Positions 51,947-64,000 are shown, counted from the stretch's first letter. The stretch: 64,000 bases of DNA from Bogoriella caseilytica (GCF_003752405.1 NZ_RKHK01000001.1:310001-374000), one strand, 5' to 3'. The notes: a model not told the origin generated them from the letters alone. Translations and numbers: made by a program.

Positions 51947-54775
51947 ATGCCCGCCGAGTCTGCTCCACTGAACCGCGCCCTCGACGTCCTAGAGGATTCC
52001 GGGGCCGCTCGGGACCCGGACGAGGTGTACGCAGTCTATGAGGAGTGGGCGACCTCCTCGGGGCGTCCGCTCTACCCGCACCAGGAGGAGGCACTCCTGG
52101 AACTGGTCACCGGCGAGCACGTCATCCTGGCCACGCCCACCGGGTCCGGCAAGTCCCTGGTGGCCGTGGGAGCGATCTTCTCCGCCCTCGCGCAGGGCCG
52201 TGCCGCCTTCTATACCGCCCCCATCAAGGCCCTGGTCTCGGAGAAGTTCTTCGACCTCCTCGATCTCTTCGGCTCGGCCAACGTCGGCATGGTGACCGGT
52301 GACTCCGCGATCAATCCCGACGCGCCGATCATCTGCTGCACCGCGGAGATCCTGGCCAACCAGGCGCTGCGCGACGGCGGACCGCACAGCACCGCCGAGT
52401 GGGCCGACGCCGTGGTCGTCATGGATGAGTTCCACTTCTACGGCGATCCCCAGCGTGGCGGTGCCTGGCAGATCCCGCTTCTGGAGCTCCCCCGCGCCCA
52501 GTTCCTGCTGATGTCCGCAACCCTGGGCGATGTCTCCTTCTTCCGCGAGGACCTGGAGCGCCGCACCGGCACCGGCGTCGCCCTCATCGACGACGCCGAG
52601 CGCCCGGTACCGCTGTCCTACTCCTGGTCCCTGGAGCCGGTTCAGGAGCTGTTGCTCGAGCTCACCTCCACCCATCGGGAGCCGGTTTACGTCGTCCACT
52701 TCTCCCAGAAGGACGCCGTCGAGCGGGCCCAGTCCCTCACCTCGGTCTCGGTGGCCTCCCGCGAGCGCCGCGACCGCATCGCAGAGGCCATCGGCGACTT
52801 CCGCTTCACCAAGGGCTTCGGCCAGACCCTCTCCCGGTTGCTGCGCCAAGGCGTGGGCGTCCATCACGCCGGCATGCTGCCGCGATACCGGCGTCTGGTG
52901 GAACGACTCACCCAGCAGGGCCTGCTCGGGGTGGTCTGCGGGACCGACACTCTCGGTGTGGGCATCAACGTCCCGATCCGGACCGTGCTGATCACCGCGC
53001 TGACCAAGTTCGACGGCGAGCGCATGCGCCATCTCTCGGCCCGGGAGTTCCACCAGATCGCCGGCCGCGCGGGGCGGGCAGGTTTCGACACCACCGGCGA
53101 GGTGATCGTCCAGGCCCCCGAGCACGAGATCGAGAACGCCCGCCTGGTCCGCAAGGCCGGCGACGACCCGAAGAAGCTCAAGAGAGTCGTGCGAAAGAAG
53201 GCGCCGTCCGGCTCGGTGAACTGGACGGAGAAGACATATCTGCGCCTCCGCGACTCCGCGCCGGAGCCGCTGACCTCCCAGTTCCACGTCACCCACGCCA
53301 TGGCCCTGTCGGTGCTCGCACGCGAGGGCGACCCCGTGGCCACCATGTACCGGCTATGCACCGACAACCACGAAGTCCTTCGTAGCGGCACCCCATCCGG
53401 CGGCGATCGCAGCGGCACCCGCAACCCGCATCTCCGGCGTGCCGTGGAGATCTACCGCTCCCTGCGCGCCGGCGGCATCGTGGAGCACCGGGACGCCGCC
53501 TGGCGCCGGGAACACCCCGGCCAGCCCTATCTGCGCCTGACCGTCGATCTTCCGCGCGACTTCGCCCTGAACGCCCCACTGTCCCCCTTCGCGCTGGCGG
53601 CGATGGAGCTGTTGGACCCGGAGAGCCCGGACTTCGCTGTCGAGGTGGTGTCCGTGGTGGAGGCAGTGCAGGAGGATCCCCGGCCGGTGCTCTACGCCCA
53701 GGAACGCGCCGCACGCGGAGACGCGATCGGCGCCATGAAGGCCGAAGGCGTGGAGTACGAGGAACGCATGGAGCTCGCGGACCAGATCACCTGGCCGCGT
53801 CCGCTCGAGGAGATGCTCGAGGGTGCGCTGAGCACCTACCGGCAGACGAACCCCTGGGTGGCGGACTACGAGCTCAAGCCCAAGACCGTGGTGCGCGAGA
53901 TGGTCGAGCAGGCCATGACCTTCTCGGATCTGATCTCCCGCTACCAGCTGGCCCGGGCCGAGGGCGTGGTGCTGCGCTATCTCACCGACACCTACCGCGC
54001 CATGCGCCAGCTCGTGCCGGACCGGCTTCGCACCGAGGAGGTCGAGGCGATCATCACCTGGCTCGGTGACCTCGTTCGTGCGGTGGACTCCTCGCTGCTG
54101 GATGAGTGGGAGCAACTGGCCGCAGGCAGGATCCCGGGTGATCCCGCCACTGAGGACGACACGCCCAGCGCGGAGCGGCGCTTCGGTGAGGACGAGCACG
54201 GCCGTCTGCCGCTCACCCGCAACCGCCACGCCTTCCGCGTGCTGGTGCGCAATGCCCTGTTCCGCTACGTGGATGCCCTCGCCAGGGAATCCTTCGACAC
54301 CCTGGAGCGGCTCGCCGCCGGGCACGCCCGGCCGGCGAAGGCGCCCGACGCGGGTGCCGACGCGGGCGAGCCGGGCCTGGGTGGGAGTGTATCGGCTGAT
54401 CTGTCCCCCAGTGGCGCCCGGTCGGCTGGCTCCCCGTGGGCGGCGCAGCGCTGGGAGCAGTCCATGGCTCCCTACTGGCGGGAGTACGAGTGGCTGGGCG
54501 CCGACGGGGCCGCTCGCTCGGCCGCCCTGGTGGAGTTCATCGAGGTCCCCGAGCCCGCCGATCTGCCATCGGCAGTGCAGCTGGCAGAGAGCGATGCGGG
54601 CCTTGCCACCGAGCTGCTGGAACAGCGCGAGGCCGGGCGAGTGTGGCTGGTACGCCAGACCTTCGCCGATCCCGAGGGCGACCATGACTGGGGGCTCACG
54701 GCCCTGGTCGATCTCGACATGAGCGACGCCGCCGAGCGCGTGGTCCTCCACATCCTCACCCTCGGGCCGCGCTGA
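51947..54775 (+). CDS. DEAD/DEAH-box RNA helicase with DUF3516 domain (Ski2/HelY-like)
   Basis: Superfamily 2 helicase of 942 residues. Walker A is ATPTGSGKS (residues 62-70), motif II is DEFH (160-163), motif III LMSATLG, and motif VI QIAGRAGRAG. The C-terminal half contains the DUF3516 region ending DWGLTALVDLDMSDAAERVVLHILTLGPR. Actinobacterial members resemble archaeal/eukaryotic Ski2/Mtr4 helicases and are presumed to act in RNA processing; the function of this subgroup is not well known. The ATG at 51947 is preferred over the long in-frame extension that would overlap the upstream gene. Confidence 0.88.
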   Translation: MPAESAPLNRALDVLEDSGAARDPDEVYAVYEEWATSSGRPLYPHQEEALLELVTGEHVILATPTGSGKSLVAVGAIFSALAQGRAAFYTAPIKALVSEKFFDLLDLFGSANVGMVTGDSAINPDAPIICCTAEILANQALRDGGPHSTAEWADAVVVMDEFHFYGDPQRGGAWQIPLLELPRAQFLLMSATLGDVSFFREDLERRTGTGVALIDDAERPVPLSYSWSLEPVQELLLELTSTHREPVYVVHFSQKDAVERAQSLTSVSVASRERRDRIAEAIGDFRFTKGFGQTLSRLLRQGVGVHHAGMLPRYRRLVERLTQQGLLGVVCGTDTLGVGINVPIRTVLITALTKFDGERMRHLSAREFHQIAGRAGRAGFDTTGEVIVQAPEHEIENARLVRKAGDDPKKLKRVVRKKAPSGSVNWTEKTYLRLRDSAPEPLTSQFHVTHAMALSVLAREGDPVATMYRLCTDNHEVLRSGTPSGGDRSGTRNPHLRRAVEIYRSLRAGGIVEHRDAAWRREHPGQPYLRLTVDLPRDFALNAPLSPFALAAMELLDPESPDFAVEVVSVVEAVQEDPRPVLYAQERAARGDAIGAMKAEGVEYEERMELADQITWPRPLEEMLEGALSTYRQTNPWVADYELKPKTVVREMVEQAMTFSDLISRYQLARAEGVVLRYLTDTYRAMRQLVPDRLRTEEVEAIITWLGDLVRAVDSSLLDEWEQLAAGRIPGDPATEDDTPSAERRFGEDEHGRLPLTRNRHAFRVLVRNALFRYVDALARESFDTLERLAAGHARPAKAPDAGADAGEPGLGGSVSADLSPSGARSAGSPWAAQRWEQSMAPYWREYEWLGADGAARSAALVEFIEVPEPADLPSAVQLAESDAGLATELLEQREAGRVWLVRQTFADPEGDHDWGLTALVDLDMSDAAERVVLHILTLGPR

Positions 54776-54835
54776 GCGGCGCTGCGGCGGACGCACGCGC
54801 AGGTGAACCCGGTGCGCTCGGTACGCTCGACTCCG

Positions 54836-55618
54836 ATGACTTCCCTTGCTGAACGTCTGCGTACCGCCCATGACCGTGTGCACTCCGCGGCGGTGGCTGC
54901 CGACCGCGATCCACACGAGATCCGCCTGCTCCTCGCGGTCAAGACCCAGCCTGCTGAGCGGATCCTCCAGGCTCTGCGGGCACACGCCGATCAGGGGTCA
55001 CCCGGCGGCGTCGCCCTGCTGGGACACAACAAGATCCAGGAGATGGATGCGACCGGGCCAGCACTGAGCGAGGCCGGCGAGCACCCGGGCCTGGCCCACG
55101 AGATGCACGTGATCGGGCACCTGCAGAGCAACAAGATCAATGCGGCACTGCGGTGGGCGAGCTGTATCCAGACCCTCGACACCACCCGGCTGGCCGGCAA
55201 GCTCGATGCCGCCGTGGCTCGTCAGGCCGAGCGCGGTGATCGGGAGGTCCGCGACGACGAGCCCATCCCGGTCGAGGTGATGGTGCAGGTGAACACCTCT
55301 GGCGAGGAGTCCAAGGCCGGCGTGGCACCGGAGTCCGCCCGGGATCTCGCGCTGGCCGTGGCCGCGCTGCCCCACCTGCGGCTGACCGGCTTCATGACCA
55401 TCGGCGCGAACACCGACGACAGCGGCGCCGTGCGTGCCTCCTTCGATGCGCTCACTCAGATCCGCGACGACATTGCCGGCTCCGGCGAGCTGGGGACCGA
55501 GGCGGCCCGAGAGCTCTCCATGGGCATGAGCGGTGACCTCGAGACGGCGGTCGCTGCCGGAGCGACCATGGTGCGCCTGGGCACCGCAGTCTTTGGCGCG
55601 CGCGAGCCCGCCGCCTAG
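54836..55618 (+). CDS. YggS-family pyridoxal-phosphate homeostasis protein
   Basis: PLP-binding TIM-barrel protein of 260 residues. The lysine that binds PLP is in LLLAVKTQPAERI, and the family pattern HVIGHLQSNKINAALRWASCIQTLD, VMVQVNTSGEESKAGVAP, LRLTGFMTIGA and ELSMGMSGDLETAVAAGATMVRLGTAVFG is complete. YggS/PROSC proteins buffer free PLP and affect amino-acid metabolism. In many actinobacteria yggS is near sepF, but here it follows a helicase gene and converges with cimA. Confidence 0.9.
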   Translation: MTSLAERLRTAHDRVHSAAVAADRDPHEIRLLLAVKTQPAERILQALRAHADQGSPGGVALLGHNKIQEMDATGPALSEAGEHPGLAHEMHVIGHLQSNKINAALRWASCIQTLDTTRLAGKLDAAVARQAERGDREVRDDEPIPVEVMVQVNTSGEESKAGVAPESARDLALAVAALPHLRLTGFMTIGANTDDSGAVRASFDALTQIRDDIAGSGELGTEAARELSMGMSGDLETAVAAGATMVRLGTAVFGAREPAA

Positions 55619-55634
55619 GGCCACGCCGAGGCGG

Positions 55635-55653
55635 GCACCAGGTCCCGTGGTGC
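55635..55653. terminator. Weak hairpin between yggS and cimA
   Basis: GCACCA and TGGTGC form a 6-bp stem with a 7-base loop, in the 59-base gap between the two convergent genes. Position supports a terminator; the structure is weak. Confidence 0.35.
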
Positions 55654-55677
55654 GCGCCGATGCCACGACCCGCGGGC

Positions 55678-57282
55678 CTAGCGCGGCTCGACCCCGTGGT
55701 GAAGCAAGCCCCAGGTGATCGCGTCAGCGATCGCTTCCCAGCTGGCCTCGATGACGTTGGTGCCCACACCCACCGTGGACCAGGTGTTCGCGCCGTCGGT
55801 GGTGGTCACCAGCGCCCGCACGGTCGCGTCCGTGCCCTGCTGAGTGTCGAGGATGCGCACCTTGTAGTCGGTCAGCGCGAAATCCTCGATCTCGGGGTAG
55901 GTACCCACCAGGGCGATGCGGAGCGCCTGGTCGAGTGCGTTGACCGGACCGTTCCCCTCACCGGTGGTGACCACGCGGCCCTGCCCGGTGCGCAGCTTCA
56001 CGGTGGCCTCGGCGTCGTCCATGGCCCGCTCGCCGTTCGACGGTGACGCTGCTCGATGCTCGACGAAGGCACGCCAGCTCTCCACCTCGAAGTACCGCGG
56101 CGCGTCCGGCCCTCCCGTGGCGGCGATCTCCTCGCGCAGCAGCAGTTCGAAGGAGGCATCCGCGGCGTCATAGGTGTAGCCGGCGGCCTCGGCATCCTTG
56201 ACGCGTTCGGTCACGGCGGCGAGCAGGTCGGCCTGCCCGGTGAGGTCGAAGCCGAGTTCGCGGCCCTTGAGTTCAATGGAGGCTCGCCCCGCCATCTCCG
56301 AGACCAGCATGCGCATGTCATTGCCGACAGCCACCGGATCGATGTGCTGGTACAGGTCCGGGTCCACCCGGATCGCCGAGGCGTGGAGCCCGGCCTTGTG
56401 CGCGAAGGCCGACGAGCCCACGTAGGGCTGGCGCGGGTGCGGCGGGATGTTGGTGATGTCGGAGACGGCGTGGGCGATGCGGGTGGTTTCGGCCATGCCC
56501 GGCAGCGCCGCGGCGCCGAGCTTGAGTTCCAGGTTCGCCACACAGCTGATCAGATCGGCATTGCCGGTGCGTTCTCCATAGCCGTTGATGGTGCCCTGGA
56601 TGTGCTCCGCGCCGGCCGCCACCGCCGCCAGGGTGTTCGCCACGGCGCAGCCGGAGTCGTTGTGGGCGTGAATCCCGAGCCGTCCCGCCGTCTCAGCCCG
56701 TACCGCCGAGACGATCGCGCTCACCTGTGCGGGCAGCATGCCCCCATTGGTGTCGCAGAGGACCGCGGTGGCGGCGCCGGCCTCAAAGGCCGCCTGCACG
56801 CAGCTGAGCGCGTACGCGGGGTCGTAGACGTAGCCATCGAAGAAGTGCTCGGCGTCCACGATCACCTCGCGGCCGCTGCCCACGAGGTGGCGCACGGTAT
56901 CGCTGATCATGCGCAGGTTCTCTGCCCCGTCGGTGCGCAGGGCGCGCTCGACGTGCCGGATATCGGACTTGGCGACGATCGTGACCACCGAGGCCTCGGA
57001 GTCCACCAGCGCCTGCACCTGCGGGTCCGTGGCCGGATCGGCTCCGGCACGGCAGGTGGAACCGAAGGCCGCCAGGCGAGCGTGCTCGAAGGACAGTTCC
57101 TTGGCCGCCCGCGCGAAGAACTCGGTGTCCTTCGGCACGGCACCCGGCCAGCCGCCCTCGATGTATCCCACCCCGAGTTCATCGAGCAGCGCCGCGATCG
57201 CGAGCTTGTCCGCCACCGAGAGGTTCATGCCCTCCTGCTGGGCGCCGTCACGCAGCGTGGTGTCGTAGATCTGGACGGTCAT
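55678..57282 (-). CDS. cimA: Citramalate synthase
   Basis: HMG-like acyltransferase of 534 residues condensing pyruvate and acetyl-CoA to (R)-citramalate, a threonine-independent route to 2-oxobutyrate for isoleucine. It begins QIYDTTLRDGAQQEGMNLSVADK, with IEGGWPGAVPKDTEFF, which is typical of CimA rather than LeuA, and GIHAHNDSGCAVANTLAAVAAGAEHIQGTINGYGERTGN. A LeuA-type regulatory dimer domain lies at the C-terminus. Its ATG overlaps the ilvE stop by ATGA. Last gene of the ilv/leu operon. Confidence 0.9.
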   Translation of the reverse strand: MTVQIYDTTLRDGAQQEGMNLSVADKLAIAALLDELGVGYIEGGWPGAVPKDTEFFARAAKELSFEHARLAAFGSTCRAGADPATDPQVQALVDSEASVVTIVAKSDIRHVERALRTDGAENLRMISDTVRHLVGSGREVIVDAEHFFDGYVYDPAYALSCVQAAFEAGAATAVLCDTNGGMLPAQVSAIVSAVRAETAGRLGIHAHNDSGCAVANTLAAVAAGAEHIQGTINGYGERTGNADLISCVANLELKLGAAALPGMAETTRIAHAVSDITNIPPHPRQPYVGSSAFAHKAGLHASAIRVDPDLYQHIDPVAVGNDMRMLVSEMAGRASIELKGRELGFDLTGQADLLAAVTERVKDAEAAGYTYDAADASFELLLREEIAATGGPDAPRYFEVESWRAFVEHRAASPSNGERAMDDAEATVKLRTGQGRVVTTGEGNGPVNALDQALRIALVGTYPEIEDFALTDYKVRILDTQQGTDATVRALVTTTDGANTWSTVGVGTNVIEASWEAIADAITWGLLHHGVEPR

Positions 57283-58421
57283 GCGAGTTGATACATCCAA
57301 TCGCGGGTATCGGGGCGGCGGCCGTACTGGACGTCGGTGAGCTCCTGGTAGAGGCCCGTGGTCACCGGCCCCGGCTGGCCGTCGCCGACGACGGCGTCCC
57401 AGCCCTCACCGGCCAAGCGGCCGATCGGGGTGATCACTGCTGCTGTGCCACAGGCGAACACCTCGGTGACCTGGCCTGAGGCGATCTGCGCGCGCAGATC
57501 CTCCAGCAGGATGGTCCCTTCGCTCACGGTCCGGCCGGAGGAGCGCAGTAGATCCAGGATCGCGGACCGCGTTCCCCCCTCGAGGATGGTCCCGGTGATG
57601 GCCGGCGTGCGCAGCGATCCGTCGGCGTCGACGACGAAGACGTTCATCCCGCCGAGCTCCTCCAGCGCCGTCGAGGTGGCGGCATCGAGGAAGCAGACCT
57701 GGGCGAAGCCCTTCGCAGCGGCCTCCTGCTGCGGTAGCAGGGACGCGGCGTAGTTCCCGCCGGTCTTGGCAGCACCCAGCCCACCCAGGGCCGCGCGGCT
57801 GTACCGGTCGGTCACCCAGATGGAGACCGGCTGGAATCCATCCGGGAAGTACGGGCCGACCGGTGAGGCAATCAGCAGGTACTCGACCTCCTTGGCCGGG
57901 CGAACCCCGAGAAACGACTCCGAGGCATACATGAACGGCCGGAGGTACAGGCTGGAACCCGCGTCGCTGGGCACCCACCGCTCGTCGGCCGCAACCAACG
58001 AGGCCAGGGAGGCCACGAAGTCCTCATCCGGCAGCTCCGGAAGGGCCAAGCGCCGCGCTGAGGCCCGCAGACGCGAAGCGTTGAAGCCCGGCCGGAAGGT
58101 CCACACCGATCCGTCAGCGTGGCGGTAGGCCTTCAGCCCTTCGAAGACCTCCTGGCCGTAGTGCAGCACAGCGGCAGCCGGGTCGAGCGTGAGCGGACCG
58201 TAGGCCTCCGTGCGGTGGCCGTGCCAGCCGCGTTCCTCACTCCAGGTGGCGCGCGCCATGTGATCGGTGAAGTCCACCCCGAAGGCGAGCTTGGCCATCA
58301 CCTCACGGTGGCGAGACTCGCTCGCCGGCTCCGGGTTCGGAGTCAGCGGGAAGCGGCCGGCCAGCCCGGCGGCCGGGCCGAGCTCGGCCGCCGATGGGCC
58401 GGTGAGAGCAGGTTCAGTCAT
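57279..58421 (-). CDS. ilvE: Branched-chain amino acid aminotransferase
   Basis: Fold-type IV PLP enzyme of 380 residues performing the last step of leucine, isoleucine and valine synthesis. It has HYGQEVFEGLKAYRHADGSVWTFRPGFNASRL, the Schiff-base lysine in GGLGAAKTGGNYAASLLPQ, and FACGTAAVITPIG. The ATG at 58421 lies 6 bases after TAGGCT (58428-58433), so it may also have its own leaderless promoter inside the operon, just after leuB. Confidence 0.94.
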   Translation of the reverse strand: MTEPALTGPSAAELGPAAGLAGRFPLTPNPEPASESRHREVMAKLAFGVDFTDHMARATWSEERGWHGHRTEAYGPLTLDPAAAVLHYGQEVFEGLKAYRHADGSVWTFRPGFNASRLRASARRLALPELPDEDFVASLASLVAADERWVPSDAGSSLYLRPFMYASESFLGVRPAKEVEYLLIASPVGPYFPDGFQPVSIWVTDRYSRAALGGLGAAKTGGNYAASLLPQQEAAAKGFAQVCFLDAATSTALEELGGMNVFVVDADGSLRTPAITGTILEGGTRSAILDLLRSSGRTVSEGTILLEDLRAQIASGQVTEVFACGTAAVITPIGRLAGEGWDAVVGDGQPGPVTTGLYQELTDVQYGRRPDTRDWMYQLA

Positions 58422-58445
58422 GCCGGGAGCCTAGGCCATCACCGA

Positions 58446-61143
<2,698 letters not shown>

Positions 61144-61151
61144 CTCGATCC

Positions 61152-62999
61152 TCACTCGTCCCGTTCCCAGTCGGGGGTGATGCCATGGGCGTACTGGATG
61201 TCGTCGTTACTGACGCCGGCGGCCACCATCGGCCACACCATGGCGTCACGCGAGACCACGAAGTCCACGACCACGGGGCGGTCGTTGATCTCCATGGCCT
61301 GCTCGATCGTGGCGTCGACCTCGGCGGTGGATGTGCAGCGCAGGCCGACGCAGCCGTAAGCCTCGGCGAGTTTGACGAAGTCGGGGATCCGCCGCGTCTC
61401 GTGGCCGGTGTGCAGATCGGTGTGGGAGTAGCGGCCCTCGTAGAACAGGGTCTGCCACTGCCGGACCATGCCCAGTGAGGAATTGTTGATCAGCGCCACC
61501 TTGATCGGGATTCCCTCCAGGGCACAGGTGGCCAACTCCTGATTGGTCATCTGGAAGCATCCGTCGCCGTCGATGGCCCACACGGTGGTGTCAGGACGGC
61601 CCACCTTGACGCCCATGGCTGCGGGGACGGAGAAGCCCATGGTGCCCAGGCCACCGGAGTTGATCCAGCTGCGCGGCTTCTCGTAACGGATGAACTGCGC
61701 CGCCCACATCTGGTGCTGGCCCACCCCGCCAACATAGACCGCGTCGGGTCCGGCGATCTCTCCGAGCCGGGAGATGACGTGCTGGGGGGCCATGAGGCCG
61801 TCCTCGGTGGGGCTCCAGCCGAGGGGGTAGGTCTCGCGCAGGTCCTCGAGACGCTGCCACCACTCCTCAACGTCGGGCCGTCCGTGCTGCGCCTGTGCCT
61901 CGGCCAGAGCGGAAACCAGCCCGCTGACGGTCAGACGCAGATCGCCCACGATCGGCACGTCCACGGCCCGGTTCTTCCCGATCTCAGCCGGGTCGATGTC
62001 GGCATGGATGATCGCCGCCTTGGGGGCGAAGCTGTCGAGGTTTCCGGTGACGCGGTCGTCGAATCGCGCGCCCAGGGCCACCACCAGGTCGGCCATCTGC
62101 AGCGAGGCGACGGCGGGCACCGAGCCGTGCATCCCGGGCATGCCCAGGTGCTGGGGGTGGGAGTCGGGCACCACGCCGCGCGCAGTCAACGTGGTGACCG
62201 CGGCCGCACCGGAGAGGTTCAGCAGCTCGATCAGCTCGGCCGAGGCGCCGGATCGGATGGCGCCGCCACCGATGTACAGCACCGGACGGCGCGCAGTCGC
62301 CAGCAGGCGCGCGGCTTCGCGGATCTGTCGGGCATGCGGTTTGGTGGTGGGCTTGTAGCCGGGCAGATCGAGCCGCGGCGGCCAGCTGAAGGTGGAGGAG
62401 GCCTGCTGAGCGGACTTCGCGATGTCGACCAGCACCGGACCGGGACGGCCGGTGGAGGCGATGTGGAAGGCCTCGGCGATGCGCGCAGGAATCTCGTCCG
62501 GGTCGGTGACCAGGAAGGAATGCTTGGTGACCGGCATGGTCACGCCGACGATGTCGGCCTCCTGGAAGGCGTCGGTGCCGATCGCCGCAGCGGCGACCTG
62601 GCCGGTGATGGCAACCATGGGCACGGAGTCCATGTGCGCATCAGCCAGCGCGGTCACGAGGTTCGTGGCTCCCGGGCCGGACGTCGCGATGCAGACCCCC
62701 ACCTTGCCCGTGGCCGCGGCGTATCCCGCCGCGGCGTGACCGGCTCCCTGCTCATGCCGCACCAGGATGTGCCGCAGCCGTGAGGAGTGGAACAACGGAT
62801 CGTAGGTGGGCAGGATCGCCCCGCCCGGCATCCCGAAGATGGTGTCGACGCCCTGCTCCTCAAGTGCGCGGACGATGTTCCGCGCGCCGGTGGAGGGCTC
62901 CACTGCCGCGAGGGACTCTACCGCCTGCACAGGGGGGTGAGCCGCCGGGGCGGCTGGTCGCGACTGCGCGTCGCGGGCCGGGTTCGGGACCTTGGCCAT
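61152..62999 (-). CDS. ilvB: Acetolactate synthase catalytic subunit
   Basis: Thiamine diphosphate enzyme of 615 residues condensing pyruvate to acetolactate or with 2-oxobutyrate to acetohydroxybutyrate. The cofactor-activating Glu is in [16 protein letters not shown], and the ThDP-Mg motif is [33 protein letters not shown]. An unconserved 30-residue start precedes the core; the ATG at 62999 has GGAG 6 bases upstream, and longer frames would read into the attenuator. Expression is probably controlled by the leader peptide and terminator just upstream. Confidence 0.96.
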   Translation of the reverse strand: MAKVPNPARDAQSRPAAPAAHPPVQAVESLAAVEPSTGARNIVRALEEQGVDTIFGMPGGAILPTYDPLFHSSRLRHILVRHEQGAGHAAAGYAAATGKVGVCIATSGPGATNLVTALADAHMDSVPMVAITGQVAAAAIGTDAFQEADIVGVTMPVTKHSFLVTDPDEIPARIAEAFHIASTGRPGPVLVDIAKSAQQASSTFSWPPRLDLPGYKPTTKPHARQIREAARLLATARRPVLYIGGGAIRSGASAELIELLNLSGAAAVTTLTARGVVPDSHPQHLGMPGMHGSVPAVASLQMADLVVALGARFDDRVTGNLDSFAPKAAIIHADIDPAEIGKNRAVDVPIVGDLRLTVSGLVSALAEAQAQHGRPDVEEWWQRLEDLRETYPLGWSPTEDGLMAPQHVISRLGEIAGPDAVYVGGVGQHQMWAAQFIRYEKPRSWINSGGLGTMGFSVPAAMGVKVGRPDTTVWAIDGDGCFQMTNQELATCALEGIPIKVALINNSSLGMVRQWQTLFYEGRYSHTDLHTGHETRRIPDFVKLAEAYGCVGLRCTSTAEVDATIEQAMEINDRPVVVDFVVSRDAMVWPMVAAGVSNDDIQYAHGITPDWERDE

Positions 63000-63069
63000 C
63001 TGCTTCTCCAGGTGCGGTGTGGGTGGATCGGAGCGGTGTGGTGATCGGGACGTGCACTGGCACAAAAAA

Positions 63070-63095
63070 ACCCCTCGTCCAACCGGACTCGGGGT
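63070..63095 (-). terminator. ilvB attenuator terminator
   Basis: On the minus strand ACCCC-GA-GTCC pairs with GGAC-GA-GGGGT across a GGTT loop, leaving tandem G-A mismatches in the stem, and seven Us follow at once (63064-63070). It lies 19 bases after the leader-peptide stop and 64 bases before the ilvB start: a classical intrinsic terminator of a transcription attenuator. Confidence 0.85.
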
Positions 63096-63113
63096 GCGCG
63101 CGATCAGCCGGTC

Positions 63114-63161
63114 TCAGCGAGCTGACGCGCGCGGGGTAAGTACGAGACGGATGATCTGCAT
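63114..63161 (-). CDS. ilvB leader peptide (attenuation)
   Basis: A 15-residue reading frame, MQIIRLVLTPRASAR, with two Ile, two Leu and one Val among residues 3-8, ends just before the attenuator. TAGAGT (63168-63173) lies 6 bases before the ATG, so the transcript probably starts at the ATG. After the peptide, GCGCGCG-TCAGC can pair with GCTGA-T-CGCGCGC as a pause or competing stem. When branched-chain aminoacyl-tRNAs run short the ribosome would stall on the Ile/Leu/Val codons and the terminator would not form. Too short for most gene finders. Confidence 0.82.
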   Translation of the reverse strand: MQIIRLVLTPRASAR

Positions 63162-63167
63162 GGGTCC

Positions 63168-63173
63168 ACTCTA
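63168..63173 (-). promoter_or_regulatory. -10 element of the ilvBN leader transcript
   Basis: TAGAGT on the minus strand, 6 bases before the leader-peptide ATG. It matches TANNNT. No clear -35. The 170 bases between it and the ilvD stop contain no gene. Confidence 0.5.
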
Positions 63174-63342
63174 GACCCATTCGGAGCGCACGTCACGCCG
63201 TCCCACATTGTGGATCACAGGTCCACCCGCCGGACAGTACCGCAAGCGCCGCGGCCTGGCGGGCCGTCACGGACCTGGGCCGGAGGGCCCCGGCGGACGA
63301 CGCTACGCCGACCGCCGGGCTCCGCTCCCTCGGTGTGCTGGC

Positions 63343-64000
63343 CTACTCGAGGACAGCTCCGCGCGAGGCGGACTGGACGAGCTTGGCGTACTTGGCGAGC
63401 ACGCCCTTGGTGTAGACCGGGGGCAACGGCTGCCAGCCTTCGAAGCGCCGCGCGATCTCCTCCTCGTCCACGAGGAGGTCCAAGCGCCCGGTGGAGACAT
63501 CGAGTCTGATCCGGTCACCGTCCTCAACGACTGCAATCGGCCCACCGTCCACCGCCTCGGGGGCGATGTGGCCGACGCACAGCCCGGTGGTGCCTCCCGA
63601 GAACCGGCCATCGGTCATGAGCAGTACGTCCTTGCCGAGGCCGGCGCCCTTGATCGCCCCGGTGATCGCGAGCATCTCGCGCATCCCGGGCCCTCCCTTG
63701 GGGCCCTCGTAGCGGATGACCACGACGTCCCCATGGTCGATGGTGCCGTCCTCGAGCGCGGCCAGCGCCGCCTTCTCCCGGTCGAAGACGCGCGCGGTGC
63801 CTTCGAAGGTGCTGGACTCGAAACCAGCGGACTTCACGACGGCGCCCTCGGGTGCCAGCGAGCCGCCGAGGATGGTGATCCCACCCGTGCGTGCGATGGC
63901 GCGGGTGGAGCTGCGCAGAACCTCTCCGTCCGGGTCCGCCGGGCGCAGGACCTCGAGGTTCTCTGCCACGGTCTTCCCGGTCACGGTGAGACAGTCGCCG
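63343..64000 (-). CDS. ilvD: Dihydroxy-acid dehydratase (C-terminal part)
   Basis: The frame stays open to the right edge of the window, so the N-terminus is missing; about 218 residues are visible. [76 protein letters not shown] and the final [15 protein letters not shown] are diagnostic of IlvD. It dehydrates the dihydroxy acids made by IlvC in valine and isoleucine synthesis. It lies upstream of ilvB on the same strand, with the ilvB leader and promoter in between. Confidence 0.93.
   Translation of the reverse strand, partial: GDCLTVTGKTVAENLEVLRPADPDGEVLRSSTRAIARTGGITILGGSLAPEGAVVKSAGFESSTFEGTARVFDREKAALAALEDGTIDHGDVVVIRYEGPKGGPGMREMLAITGAIKGAGLGKDVLLMTDGRFSGGTTGLCVGHIAPEAVDGGPIAVVEDGDRIRLDVSTGRLDLLVDEEEIARRFEGWQPLPPVYTKGVLAKYAKLVQSASRGAVLE

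Overview
This is a 64 kb stretch of GC-rich, gene-dense actinobacterial chromosome. I see no insertion sequence, phage, CRISPR array or rRNA. Actinobacterial markers include DUF3515, a DUF3516-type helicase, an IdeR/DtxR-like iron box, a DevR/DosR-type regulator, gltX followed by Gln and Glu tRNAs, and many genes that appear to be transcribed without a 5' leader. An ectABC cluster indicates tolerance of salt or osmotic stress. A halotolerant, facultatively anaerobic member of the Micrococcales is my best guess; the genus cannot be fixed from this sequence.

Layout. 1-4,083: dipeptide/oligopeptide-type ABC importer (first gene cut by the window edge). 4,115-7,889: ferric iron importer, reading leftwards, with an iron box at its promoter. 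8,013-16,757: housekeeping genes (thiL, DUF3515, ddl, a trans-sulfuration PLP enzyme, an acyltransferase, murA) and a small operon of a membrane protein plus a two-component system. 16,971-19,727: adhE. 19,797-22,766: leuD and leuC with a divergent IclR regulator. 23,041-24,449: DoxX protein and a DevR/DosR-like regulator.

24,591-35,026 is an anaerobic-respiration block: a six-gene leftward operon (DASS dicarboxylate transporter, fumC, frdA, frdB, frdC, frdD), a divergent DcuS/DcuR-type two-component system, and a single-GAF kinase that keeps the haem histidine of DevS/DosS. 35,123-37,018: tRNA-Glu, tRNA-Gln and gltX. 37,077-40,329 is the most unusual unit: a CueP copper-binding lipoprotein translationally coupled to a second fumarate reductase-type flavoprotein and iron-sulfur protein, with no membrane-anchor genes. 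40,474-43,134: FAH-family enzyme, an unknown protein, a HAD phosphatase. 43,151-48,116: ectC, ectB, ectA, asd and lysC, with a frameshift in lysC. 48,280-55,618: pyroglutamyl peptidase, M28 peptidase, two membrane proteins, helicase, YggS. 55,678-64,000: ilvD (partial), ilvB, ilvN, ilvC, leuB, ilvE, cimA, with a leader peptide and attenuator before ilvB.

How the parts fit. Fumarate made or imported by the DASS carrier and FumC would be reduced by FrdABCD under DcuSR control, while AdhE removes reducing equivalents as ethanol. DevR/DevS-like proteins could link both to oxygen or redox state, and GGGACC-type motifs upstream of devR, adhE, cueP and the DASS gene are consistent with this but unproven. 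LysC and Asd supply aspartate semialdehyde to EctB, EctA and EctC for ectoine. The ilv/leu genes share pyruvate as precursor, and cimA provides a threonine-independent route to isoleucine.
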